Positions 10,046 through 22,710 of a stretch of 64,000 bases of DNA are shown in pieces (the stretch's first letter is position 1; each line of letters opens with the position of its first letter). The stretch comes from Taeniopygia guttata (taxonomy: Eukaryota; Chordata; Aves; Passeriformes; Estrildidae): positions 5,840,001 to 5,904,000 of the forward strand of contig NC_133063.1 of the NCBI RefSeq assembly GCF_048771995.1, written 5' to 3'. Position numbers and translations under genes: made by a program. A model generated the notes under the pieces. That model ran no database searches, had not been told where the DNA came from, and saw nothing but the letters and a program-made list of their open reading frames with translations.

Positions 10046-11440
10046 AGTAAACCAGCTTATTCCAGTGCTAGGAAAGTTTTATCTGGGGTACTTCACTGGC
10101 CATGGTGTGAGGACTGTCTGCATATCTCGCCATGAAACTAAGAGCACGTATGCTTCTTCTCCATAGTGTAAGAGCCTTAAAAATCATATTAGTCTTAAAC
10201 ACTATAAAGACCACTGAAGGGCTTTGCTTACTATAGCAAACTGCATAAAGAATCTGTGACCACCAAAACTCAACACTGCCCAAATATGCCTTCTGGGGTC
10301 TGGGAACTTGATATAAGATATAAGATAAAGGTGGTACTATTGTCCAATTATCTCAGGTTTAAGGAGAAGTAAACACAACTGGAGGTGAAGAATGTATTCA
10401 CAAGGAAAACCGGCTCAGCAGCTGTGCTAAAAATCATCTCTGGCTGGGCCCGGCAGGGGGAGACCATAGCCCACTGATCCATTTGCTGAGGCCAGGCTTG
10501 CACACTAGAGTTTGGGGATTTTTTAAGTCCTCCACTGTGAGGGAAATGCAACTGTACCGGGTTTGTCTCTGGGGCAGAAAATTAATTTTGGTGCTGCTGC
10601 TGTTCATAAGTGGAAAAAGGGTACTTAGAAAAGCAGTGGAAAATCATCTGGGAGGTGTGCCTAGGAGATTCGTGTATTAAGAAAAAGTATTTTATGGGAT
10701 CTCAATTTTTAGAAAAATTGTTCCCAGTGGCATCCTTTATATGACTTACTGCGCTGTCTGTTTCCCTGGAGCACATCAGTATTTTCACCACAGGTGAGAA
10801 ATCTGGCACTGAGTTGACCACCCAGAGATTGCAAGAAAACTGCATTGGCAAGGGGACCACACAAATACTGACATTCCACTGTCCTCAAATCAGCAGAAGG
10901 AAACGTCTGTGGCATGCACTCAGAAGTACACGCTGGGAATATGAGTCTTTCTGGTGAAAGAGAAGGAGGAGAGCTTGTGGTCTGTAGAAGAAATCTAGTG
11001 AAAATATATGACTGTTGACTAACATAAGCAGCACAACATATTTTAATTCTGTATGTGAATGAATGAATGCAATGGAAGCCAGGACAGCACACAAAGATTG
11101 AACAGGAAAGAGCTGCCAGTTCTTCAGTTTCTTAAGGCACTATGAAAATATGACAAAATTAGTTCTTTGCAGAATGATCATATAGGCAAAGCAGAGACTG
11201 CTGCTGTGGTAGCATTGACGCAGAGCAAAAAGGCCTGCTTCTTGCTATAAGTGCTGCTCATTGGTTTACAGCTTAGTAAACTTGATTTATTCAAGCATTC
11301 ATGTTTCCCTGTTCAAACCCCATACCTCTGTGTTTTAGGTGTTTCCATCTCTAGCTATTATAATGTGAATTATCTTCCCATTGCAGTTATTGTGTTCACC
11401 TGTGTGTGCAGTAGAAGACTGAGACTGAAAATTTTAAGCC
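10046..11440. other. Intergenic, no gene seen
   Basis: AT-rich unique-looking sequence. Short open frames on both strands lack domain similarity and splice context. A weak LTR-like patch near 10550-10620 was too diverged to call. Confidence 0.5.
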
Positions 11441-11576
11441 AGATCACTGTGTATGAATGAGCATAATGAAATTTTGTGACTAAAATTTTATCATGGCTGC
11501 TAAGGAATAGATCACTGTGTATGAATGAGCATAATGAAATTTTGTGACTAAAATTTTATCATGGCTGCTAAGGAAT
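11441..11576. repeat. Exact 68-bp tandem duplication
   Basis: Positions 11441-11508 are repeated without a mismatch at 11509-11576 (unit starts agatcactgtgtatgaatg). The identity of both copies implies a recent event or an assembly/sequencing artefact. It lies in non-coding DNA. Confidence 0.95.
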
Positions 11577-13077
11577 AGTAGATGCTATGTCTTTTAAGCT
11601 TCTAAGTAAATTTAGGCACTTAGTCTACTTCCAGAAACATCAGACTATTTAATAGCATAGTTCTCCTTTGTCTCTGTGTATGCCTTCTTATATTATGTAT
11701 AAAACTTTACAAGTTTACTGAAGGTTTACTGGATTCCTGCTGTTAAAGGCTGTGAAATGCTCATGTTTGAAATATTTTAATTGAGAGATGAATTGGTCTT
11801 AAAACCCTTACTGAAAAAAAAGTGCTACCTGGGACTTAGAAGAAACTGATATTCTGACAGTCATAGACAATTATTTCCTGTATTAGCATCCTATTAAGTG
11901 CAGTGACTGTTTTTGGTGTGTTTTTGAGGATTTGGACTTTAAATATTTTCCAGAAAAAAGTATTGTTGTATTAAGTAAGGAACACCAGTACAGTGCCCAA
12001 ATCGTACAGAATTTCTGCAGGGAGAACTTTGTGGTATTTTTTCAGTTTTGATTATGACTTGTCTATACCACATGTGCTATGACAAACAAAATGAAATTAA
12101 TATGAAATCATTAATTTTCACAGATTCATCAAGGTTCACTTTATTTTTTCCTGCATTAGTGTCTTGTCTGCATTAACACTATTCATCAATAGTTTGTATA
12201 TATATAAACTATAAAAAACTATACTATTCAAGATAATTTATCCTATGAAATATCCTGAATTATCCTGTCTTGGGGCTTCATGGCTGCTTTTAGGACTTCT
12301 TTTTCCTCAAGGAAATATGCTGATGGAAATCAGCACAGGGCATGTCTAAGAGTTTCTAAGCTGTAGCAGGTGTGGACTGTCTGGACTTTTTGAGTGACTG
12401 GGAGTGCATTTGTGAATGTGCTTCCAGAGCTCTCAGCCTCTGGATTTCACTCAAAAATCCTCTGTTTGCTATCAAATACAGTTACATTTTTTTTGTGCTG
12501 TACATTTTTTTGTTTTATACTTGTACAGGCCCATGCACAAATGTTTGTGGTCTCATTGGATTTTCTCCTTCCTCTAAGTCAAGATGAGGACTTGAGTGCT
12601 TCTGAAAATTTACATAACACAGGTGAAAAATAGGCATAGCTTTGTATTTGACTGGTCTGTTTTACAACAGAATCTATCCTTAGTTGTAATGCAGTCAGCC
12701 AGTGAACTGTTTTGTCTCCAGCACTGACCTAAACAGAAGAATGGAAATCTTTTGTTCATTGGTGAAAGACAGTTTGCTTCCTAAATCACTAATACTGAAC
12801 AGGTACTGTGCACTATGTGAGACTGATGGTGAAAGCCAGGCAGAATACCTTTTGGAATCTGATGCAAATTTGGATTATGGACTGCAGTCCTGCATCTCTC
12901 GGACCAAATATGAGTACAGTATGTAGGAGAACTAGTTGAGTAGTTTGCAGAGCCCAAGTCTCTCTCCAGTATCAGCCTTCTTTGAGATATTAGATTAGGA
13001 ATTAGCTAATGCACAGTGAAAGTGGCCCTAGTTCTGTTTTTCCTTACTAATGTCACCCCATTACTTCATAAATCTCT

Positions 13078-13108
<31 letters not shown>

Positions 13109-14264
13109 TTTTTTTTAATCTGTTGGGTTTACTTCCATATCCTCTTTTTCCATTTTTCATACTTTAGAGTTTTCTGATTTTCTTTCATGAATTCTTTCTG
13201 GCAGTGCTGTAATTTATGTATCTTATAATATTTTAACAGATGCTGTTTTGGAGATATCCAGACTTATCTAAACAGACCTGGAATTTAACCTCTTGGCATC
13301 ATAATTTCACTTGTGTTTGAACTGTAGAAAGTGTTTGAAGACTCCAATTGAATTATGACCTTATTGTCCAAAGCAGCCTATGTGCTTATCCTAAGAGACA
13401 GATCAAAAAGTCAGAGGTTGACTTTGTTCATTTGTCATTTTCTTGGTATAAGGCAGTATGGTGCATACAGACTGGCAGGAAAGATATTAGAGAATACTGA
13501 ATTATTAAAAAGGAAATAACAAGTTGCAGTTTCCTTCGTATCTCTTACATTTTGGTTAAATTCCTATCTCTTATAGGCTAGTAGGTAATAACATGGTCAT
13601 GAGATTGTTGACAACAGACCATTTTTATATATTTTGCAATAAGCAAGTACTGATTTCTGGGTATTTTGTCTTTTGCATATCCTGAGGTTCTTAGTAATGT
13701 GAATTAATTTGAATTTAATTGAAATGATTTGTCCTGAAGTTTTTCTTAGACACCAAAAAAGATCTCAAGATAGCTATTCTATTAAGAGAACTAGTGTTCA
13801 GAAGCATGTGGCAATGTCAAATGAAGAAGTACAGGTCATGTATCTATTTTTTTCAGGAATCCTTTTTGGTTTGGGTCTAAGTGGTCTTGATAGGTCATTA
13901 GACATTGTATGACCTTACCTATATACAGTTTGTGAATTAATTTAGAAACATGGTACAGAACATACAGAACAGCATGATAAATAGTGCTGAGGAAGCAGAC
14001 TTTTCTACTCACCTATATGCCATGTACTAGTTCTACTTTTTCTCTTACTATGAAGAATAGAACTTGAAAAAATTTTATATCAATATATATTGCCCTTTCT
14101 GGTAAAATATTATTGCAATTTTATGCTTCTTTCCAGCCAACATACTGAGAACTCTGACAAGTGGGATGCTATTTTTAATGATCCTAAGATTTACTTCTGA
14201 TTTCTTTTTCCTCAACTGAAACTTCTCATGTGGTTACTTTTGCTACTTTTCCTGAACAAAATAC
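11577..14264. other. Intergenic AT-rich stretch, no gene seen
   Basis: No ORF with recognisable domains and no exon-like blocks. It contains a short near-palindrome around 12191-12210 (agtttgtatatatataaact) and the TC/T microsatellite listed separately. Confidence 0.5.
13073..13116. repeat. (TC)n followed by (T)16 microsatellite
   Basis: About 28 bases of TC dinucleotides (13073-13100) run directly into 16 T residues (13101-13116). Confidence 0.95.
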
Positions 14265-14885
14265 AAAATCATGGTGGGGCTGTGGTTGGAAGGGACCTCA
14301 GGAGGTCACCTGGTTCAACTTCCCTGTTCCAGTAAGGAGACCTAGAGGATGCTGCCCAAGGCCACATTTCTCAAGGAGATTCCATCACAACTCTGGGCAA
14401 TCTTTGCCAGAGCTCAGTCACCTTCCCAGTAAAAAAGCATTTCCCACTGCTCAAATGGAACCTCCAGTCTTTCAGTTTGGCCATGTTGCCTCTGGTTCTG
14501 TCACGGGGAACCACTGGAAAGAGGCTATGTCTTGTTAGTGGCCTCCTTTCAAGAGTGTGTACAATATCAGGAGATTCCACTGAGCCTTTTCTTCTACAGC
14601 CTGAACAACCTCTGTCTCTTAGTCTCTCTTCAAAAGAGAGATATTCCAGTCTTTTCATCACCTTAGTGACTGTTTACTGCACTCTGTCCTGTAGGTCTAT
14701 GTCCCTCTTGTACTAATAATCCCACAGTTGGCACAGGACTCCAAGTGGGGCTCCGCTGGTGCTGAATGGAGGGTCAGGATTACCTGTCCCACAACCTGCT
14801 GGCGACTCTTCCCTTCATGCAGCCCAGGATTCCATTAGCCTTCTTTGCCACAAGGGCACAATGTTGGCCTGTGTTCCAGCGGGAC
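14265..14885 (-). mobile_element. CR1 LINE 3' portion, antisense
   Basis: Starts at the left with the CR1 3'-end signature (aatcatggtggggctgtgg then ttggaagggacct) and continues through the reversed 3' UTR and the end of ORF2. The minus-strand frame 14371-14661 retains CR1 ORF2 C-terminal features (an EYLSFEERLRD-like block, then TRGNMAKLKDWRF). It breaks off near 14885. It is one of the better-preserved CR1 copies in the window, though still 5'-truncated and non-functional. Confidence 0.85.
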
Positions 14886-17800
14886 CATGGTGATGCAATG
14901 TTACAAACTGGGTCATTTCAGATAGGCTGCTTTCAGATATACGTGTCCATGGGAAAAAGTAATTTGAGTACAAATTTCCTATGGTATTTTAGTCTGCATT
15001 TTTTTTTTAAGCCTATGCAGCGGCCTTATTGACCAGCTGAGGTACTGAATGGTTTGCATCCTTTGTTCTTGAAATCACCCAGTTTTCCACTGGAGTCTGG
15101 TCTCATGACAGCAAGCTGAGAATTTACCTCCGCAGCAATGAAAGTGGCTATATGGAGACACTGAAAACTCCCACTCTGCTCTCAGAGACGAATCTCAGCT
15201 CTGTGAAGGGTTAGATTGAAACCCAAATAGGGTTCAAATTCCTGTCTTGGCTCTAGGGCATGCTGTGTTCTTGCCAGATGAAGAACTATTTGCCCACCTG
15301 GTGGGTTAATACAATGCTCATTCATCAGAAACCACCAGCCTATGGAACCACACAATGCTTATTCTGTAGGATTGTGTTAAACATTAACCAAGAAGAAGAA
15401 TGGGAGAGTAATCAGCCCATTTGCTGGTAACAGTGTGAATGAATAATGAAACAAAACTGTATCATAACTTTCTGGTCAACCACTGAAATCTACATACTTT
15501 CCTATGTTGTAAATTCTGTATGAGAAACAGCAGATTTCTTATGGCAATTCTACACTAATATGAATAAGTAATGGGAGCATTTTCCATTTCTGTGACTAGC
15601 AGCAGATACTTTGGCTCCTATGGAGATGCTTAGGAAAAGAGGGTTCTAAATGTCCTCCAAACGACCTGCAGGTTGTTCTGCTTTCTGACAGAACAAGATC
15701 ATAATTTCAAAATTTCTACTTCTAGCTCTTCAATACAATGTCATAACAGAAATCAAGAATTTTGCATATTGAAGATCCATTTCTTCTTTGGGACTTATCT
15801 TACATCTTTTTGGCACCCATAAGTGATAAAAATTTTGTCCTGATATACAAACAATGGAAAATACTTCACATTTGATTAAAAAAAAGAAACAAATATATGT
15901 AGTTTCTATGAGTTTTGAATCTACTATATAATGAGCGAGAAACATATGATAATCTTTTTATTTTCCTTGTGCAAGGATTTTACCTCCAAATTACATTTAA
16001 TTAAAAAAAAAAAAACACTGGAATATTTTTTAAACTTGCACATGTATTTTATATAGAGGTCCACAGACTTGAAATGCAGAGTTATATTCTGTGTGCGTAC
16101 CTAAAGGGCATGAAGTTCTCCATCTTCAAGACTGCATTCATATATGAAGTCTTTTAACATATGTATGTACATAGATACATCAGTTTATAAATATATGTTG
16201 TACATAGGTATGTAGATGAACATATATATGTAACACTTATCTACTTTTCTTGAACTCTAAAGACAGCGAGCTAGAGTCATAAAGAACAATTTGTGCTTAC
16301 ATCAGTGTCTTACTTGCCACAGATACAGCACAGAAGGCACAAGAGAATGTTACTTCATACACCTTCTATGTAAGCCTCCATTTGCTAATGCCTCTCTAAC
16401 AAAAATTCTGAGATTCGTGGCCCCTTATTAGAACTCCCTCTGCTTGATATTGCTTCCATTTCTGTTGGATGCTGAGATCCTTGTTGCTACCAGGTTTTAT
16501 TTAAGAATGAGCATGCTGAGGGATCAGTGCTGCTTTATGAAGAAAGCCTAGGTGAGTACTGGCTTTTATCTTTCAACCCAGATGTCTCAGCAGGTACTTG
16601 ACTGCCCCTCCTGCTCACTTTAAATTTTAAGTGCATCTTATCTCCCAAAATGATTTGTCTTTTCTTTGCAACAGTTTTTTACTGAATCCACAAGAGAAAA
16701 AGATCTTGGATGGAGCTGGAAAATGAGGGCATCTTTTCCTCAGGGTAATGTACATTTGCAGCTTTGTGAAACACTGTTCCATCTATTCCAACACACAGTG
16801 TTTTCTAATAAAAATATCCAATGAATGGTCTGGATGGTCTGGAACCTACCTTTTTTTTTTTTTTTTTCCCTAGGGGCAATCTTCTTTGTTGTGTATAAAG
16901 GTATAAAGATTTCAAATGTGCATGCGGATCACAGAGTACAGCACAGCACTGTTTGGGTATAGTGCCTTGTTCCTGAAAGCATGTAAAGTCTTGCATGTAA
17001 AACCTTGTTCCTATTCATGCATTACCATGGCACTGTGCCCAAGCACAGTGGCTCTTGCATCTTGTGGAATAAAATGTGCTACAGCAGCTATCCTGTACTG
17101 GCCTCTGAAGCCAGCGTGGTTTTCACTCACTGTTGTCTATGCTTGATGTCATGTAGACCTGGCTTACACCACTCTCTTGGTTTTGGAGGCTTCTATCTAG
17201 AACTGTTTTTCTACATATTGTGGAGAAAACAGTAATTGGAATAATATAAGTGCAGTAGCTCAGGTTGTTTTTTTAAATTCTCCTTGTCTGTCATGCTATT
17301 TTAGTAAGAACACAGTATATTGCAGTCTTCTTTTACTAGGCCTTTGTTATGCATTAAATAGAGAACTGTTTTGAATTTAAAGACAGAATGTAATCCAGAG
17401 CACATCAGATTCACACAGCTGAGTTCTTAGACTCAAATGAGGCAAAATTCTGTCTATTTTAAATTTCATTAGAAACCCAAATCCACATCATAGCTTTGAA
17501 GGATGAACTCCCATTAACTACTCCTCAAACACACATCTTCCTGAGTTCATGATAAACAGTTTTAAAAGGACTTCTGCAATATTGCAAAGTGTAATTTCAA
17601 TGTTTTCTGATACTCAGTGAGTAAGCATTTCTTGTATTTTTGTTCTAGCACCCTGCCTTCTGTCAGGAGATTCAATCATGTATGTCAAATGCTAAGAAGA
17701 CTGGCAATTCTGTAAGCATCAGTATTCCTGCAAGAAGAATGGAAAAACTCATGGCAGAGAAACCCAGTATTGTGCTCAGGATTTTACTTACACATTGTAG

Positions 17801-20800
17801 AGCTATCAAAATCTTTCTCACTTAACACAAAATTCTCCAATATTTCTGCCTGTTTCAAGTGGTTTATGTTACTTTCTCTTCAGGAAAGTCATTGATAGAA
17901 AATGTATTTCTTCAGATGTACTGCTATGGTCTTATTAAAGCAAATGATATTGGGAGATTTGTACTAAATCAATGGAGAGTTTTTTTTCTTTGTAAAACTT
18001 TGTCAGTCCTACTGCTATCCTGTGGACTACTAGGATACCTAAACTTAAAATGGCTGTATGTCTTTTACTCTGTTAATGCCAGTAGCTGCCAGTCTCCTTG
18101 CCTGTGAGAGCTGAAACTTGAAATAGCTTGTTACTTGAGAAAGATTTTCTTAATGTGCACTTTCCTTGCTTGGCAAACTTGCTGCTGATAAGCAAGCAGA
18201 CAGCAAAGTAGGATGAGATTATGGGAGTTGTATAATACACTTGTTCTCTTTATCCCTATTTTGTGGGGAGTTTTTTTCTCATTTTCCAGGAATAATGCTC
18301 CTAGGCACTCTTGGAAAGCTGCCAGGCCGTAAACATAAACACTTCTGAAATTTTTCCCAGTCTGGGATTTTTGACACACTTTTTGTGGCATCGTCAAATC
18401 AGAAAGGACACCCAAAGTAATTTCTGTAGAGGATATCACTGGACAAGGGAAAGTAGAGCCACTCTGAAGATCCCAGAGGCATGAATGTCAGGATATAAAA
18501 GAGCTAAAGCCATTAGTACTTTGTGTGACTGCTGTAGGTACTTAAAACTGCACAAAAGACAGAGAACAATGGTAGTCGTTCAAATACATGTTTACTATGC
18601 CTTTTCTGTACTTTGATGGGCTTTTACATAATGTTTTTCACCTGTTCAATGTTATCAGCTGCTAGTAAAAGCTATCTACTTAACACACATAATTTAGGTT
18701 GCCTGAAAATAAAGTACCTGTAAGGTCTGTTGGGTATTGTGGTTGTTAAGGACTTCGAGGCTTAAGGGATGCTGAAAATCTTTTGATTTGCAGTTTTAAC
18801 ATCTATATTCGTGCTGATCTGTGAGGTCATCCCAAAGGGCCAGCTCAGTAGCATGCACCTTATTTATACCCATACCCTGAATGTTACTCCAATTGCACCC
18901 TATGGCACCTTGCACATTAATAGGTAAATAGATAATATCTATCCTCAGGGACCTTGGCAGAGTATGTCTGATACTTGCTTCAATCCAAACTGACTGCTTT
19001 TGGCCTCTCTGTGTGGGTCAGGCTGATTTATGCCACAAATTTACCAGCACGTTGTAGCAAGAGCGGGGAGATGTGAGAACCTACCCCAGTGCTCCCACAG
19101 AAGAAGTGCATGTTTGGACATCAGCTGAACCTGACATGCCTGGGAAAGATGGCTCAAGACTACTGCACTGGAACTATAAGAATAAAGTCCTTTGTGGATT
19201 GATGATGTGCCAGTTTCTATTGGCTCCCAGAGCACCTTATCAAGAGGCAAAACATATAAAAGTGAAACACATCAGAAGAATATTTTTCTCTTAATTTGCA
19301 CGACAGGATTAAATTTTATTTTACCATTTTCAGGGATTTTGAACAAAGAAAATACTCTAGAGTCCTGCCATCATGCAGAAATCACAATGGGAAGGAAAGA
19401 GTGTCTCCAGTCTTAGTATGTAATTCAGTTTGGGCCCTAAGGCAATAATCTGAAAGCTCTCTGTCCAGGCAGTTGTTCTTCCTGGATGGCACAGAACAAC
19501 CCCAATGGGCACAGGAGTGCTTTTAACATAATGAGTCAATGTTCAGTTTTCATTTGTGTAGGGCTGAAGTTGTGTAAGATCTGGCTTTTTGAAATATTTA
19601 AATATAGAGGCAGTAGCTGCTGGTTTGGTCTTTTCTCACATGTAAGTCTGTAAGTTCTCACTGAGAGTTTTGTCTGACTGTTTTGTATACAGTAAATAGT
19701 CAAGTATGCCTTGCCATTAAACCACTGTTGCATTTACTATTGCACTTTGTAATATCATAGCTTTATATCAATTAAGTATATTGTGGCTTCTCTTTTATGA
19801 GTGAAGTGCATAATTCCCTCTGTGACAAGGCCTGTCCTAGATACAGTGAGCAATCACCATGTGCAATCAGAACATTCTGATCCAGGAGAGAACATTATTC
19901 AAATTATTCTGAAGATAAAGGGAACTTTTGTCTCCTTCCTACAGACATATTTGTTACAGCAGTCTCACTTGACTGCTATGTGAGCACTTTGAAGATGTTT
20001 CTGGACAAGGATGGGGGACTTCTGCTTCAGCTGCAAATAGATTAGGAAATTTGTCCCTTTTCCTGTCATATGGTGATGATTAAGAAATGGATGATAGAGA
20101 GACATTCTCAATGCAAGGGCAGGCAGTGCCAAGCCTGTGCCTTCTTTCCTCCCTCTCTATGTGCTTTCATCTAGAAGGCACAGTGCAAGCTGGCCCCTGG
20201 CCCCAAGAAGCTGTCTCAATGCAAGTGGCTGCCTGCATACTCACTAATACTGGCTGTGGACCGTGGATGATGGAGATGGACAAACACCAAGTGAAACTGC
20301 AAGCAGAATGTGCCATGTGTGTGAACTCCATGTGTTTGTTCATGACGTGGATAGGGTGGGCTGAGGAGCAGTGAAGGTATGATGCTGACATCCCATGGAC
20401 CTATTATCCTTATTTTTGAACAGTGAAAGAAGAGCTTTGTGAGATGAGGGCAATGGGGGTGGCTCTGTTTCTGTGTGCTCACAGATGTACTGCCTGCTCC
20501 AGGTGTGAAATAGTCCTCTGTGGGGTCTATCAGGCAATATGCCAGCCTTAGCCCTTGATGCTCCCTGTCAAAAGATGCAGCTTGGTGAAGTTAGATTTTG
20601 TACGTCAAGGTTTTTCCATGCTGTCTTATTTGTTGTCACTGTTCAATAATGAACAGCGGTCTGTACACACCTCAGTGCTTCTCAGAGCAGCCTGGTTGGA
20701 GCACTGTTGTCCCAGACAACTACTGAATTCCAGTGCCATGACAATGTGAGTGAGGATTTCACCATGAGAGGTCCCAATGACTGCTTTTAGTGCTGTGGCT

Positions 20801-22211
20801 GCATGGCACAGACACAGCTGTATGGGTCCCAGTGCTAGATAAGGATCATTTGAGCTCTGACAGCTCCATTTAGCTTTTGGAAAACTATTTTGAGATCACC
20901 ATGTAGTGTAACAGAGAGAATGGGCAAGTGAGTTCATCTCAGTAGTACCTGCAGTGAAGTTTCTTGAATGTTTATTCCACTGGTAAAAACAGAATTGGGC
21001 TAAGATTCTGTCTATAAATGAATAAATGTGAATTCAAAATGCATTTTGGAGGCAGTGTGTCTTTAAACTACTAGTAGTTCATGAGAAAACACGTCACCTC
21101 CAGCTGTCAGTGAGTGCTCTGTTAGTTCAGGATTTTGTTTGCCTGGTTCACCTCTGCCCACTTACTGGGTGAACTGGTAACCCTATCACCTTTATCTTGC
21201 TGGTCCTCTAAGTGAACAGTGGCACTGCTCAGCTGCCAGCTCATCACAGAGCAGCTGCAGGCACAGAGAGGGTAAGGAACATGCCTGCCAATCTTTTTCT
21301 TTTTTTTTCCTTCAAATTTACAGCTGGTTTGGGGTATATTTTTATTTTGGTAATCGGGAATCTAATTAGATATCCTGGAGTCCAAATTAAGTGGCTTTCG
21401 TGGTTATAAGATATTTTGAGAATAGTCATCTGTGAAGACTTGGGACCCATGTTCCATTTGCATGTGCAATTTTTATGACTGTGTGAATAAGTTCCGTAAT
21501 TGCCTGTAGGAATTTAGAGTGCTTGCCCAAGTGGAAGAAATTACAAATCCTTCCTAGCATTCAGTTTTTAAGTCCCTGATTTTAGAATTAGGGAAAAAGC
21601 TGACAGAAAATACTATAATTGAATAGAAATGCAAGAACAGAAATCACATTCTGTTCACATAAACTGTCTTTTTTGGCAACTTGTGTTATCAGCTGGTGGA
21701 AAGTTAGAATTTTGCAGTGATTTGAACACCTGGTTAACCACCACAGAATGTCCTTGGTAATGAATAAGTACCATGGTATGGAACATATGCTAATCGTGTT
21801 CCAATTAAACAGCATTCACTGCAATTACATCTCATTAGGTAAATAATTTCTGAGGGAGATATACTAATTAAGTGGTTTTATTCATTATGTATTTCATGAC
21901 TAAGATGAATTTACTAAATTTACAGCTGTGCAACTAAAGCTATTTAGAATTAAACATACCAATATTTACAAAATACACAGAAATTTCTTATGATCTCTTT
22001 TCTTCATTGCTAATTATGAAGGGTATGTGAGGTTTCCTTGGAGCTCCTGTAATGAACAAAATGCTCCCCAAGTGTTTTGAGACCCTGTGGAACATAAATG
22101 ATTTTATAAATTTAAAATGCCGTTGTTATTCAGTTCTCTGAGGTATCTGTTGCTGATTTGCTTATCTAAAATAATACTAAGTTGTCTGTTTTAACATTAT
22201 TTTGTCATGCA
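14886..22211. other. Long intergenic stretch, no gene seen
   Basis: About 7.3 kb of AT-rich DNA with homopolymer runs (for example T at 16852-16868) and short random ORFs only. I recognise no exon, RNA gene or transposon family here. Old diverged repeats could be hidden. Confidence 0.45.
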
Positions 22212-22710
22212 TGTGGTGGGTTGGCCCTGGCTAGTCACCAGGTGCCCACCAAAGCCCTCTGGTCCTTGGCTGGACAGGGTAGAAAAAATACAACCAAAGG
22301 CTTGCAGATTGAGATAAGGACAGGGAGAGATCACTCACTGATTACCATCGGGGCAAAACAGGCTGAACTTGAAGAAATTAGTTTATTTCCTATCAAATCA
22401 GAGGATAATGAGAAGCACAAAGTAAATCTTAAAACACCTTTCTCCTACCATTTTCTTCTTCCCAAATTCAGCTTCTCCCATGATTTTCTCTGCCTTGACA
22501 CAGTGGGTAGACAATACAGGTTGTAGTCAGTTCATCACACATTCTCTCTGCTGCTCTTCCCTCAACTGGGCAAGGATTCCTCATAGTCTTCCCTTGCTCC
22601 AGTGTGGGGTCCCTCCCGCAGGAGACAGTCTTCCATGAACTCCTCCAGTGTGAGCCATTCCCACAGGCTGCAGTTCTTCCCAATGCAATCAGCTGGAACA
22701 CTTAGGCTCA
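22212..22710 (-). mobile_element. Avian ERV LTR fragment, minus strand
   Basis: The left end tgtggtgggttggccctgg is, on the minus strand, an LTR 3' end finishing in CCACCACA. A minus-strand AATAAA (plus-strand TTTATT at 22382-22387) sits about 170 bases inside, as expected for R/U5. The body, with its gagataaggacagggagagatcactcac-type block (about 22311-22340) and a ccagtgtggggtccctccc block, matches a widespread bird LTR repeat as I recall it. The U3 side is truncated near 22710. Confidence 0.65.

Noticed and set aside
10540-10620. Patch reminiscent of a bird LTR start (accgggtttgtctctgggg)
   Set aside because: Similarity is too short and diverged, with no matching end, poly(A) signal or target duplication.
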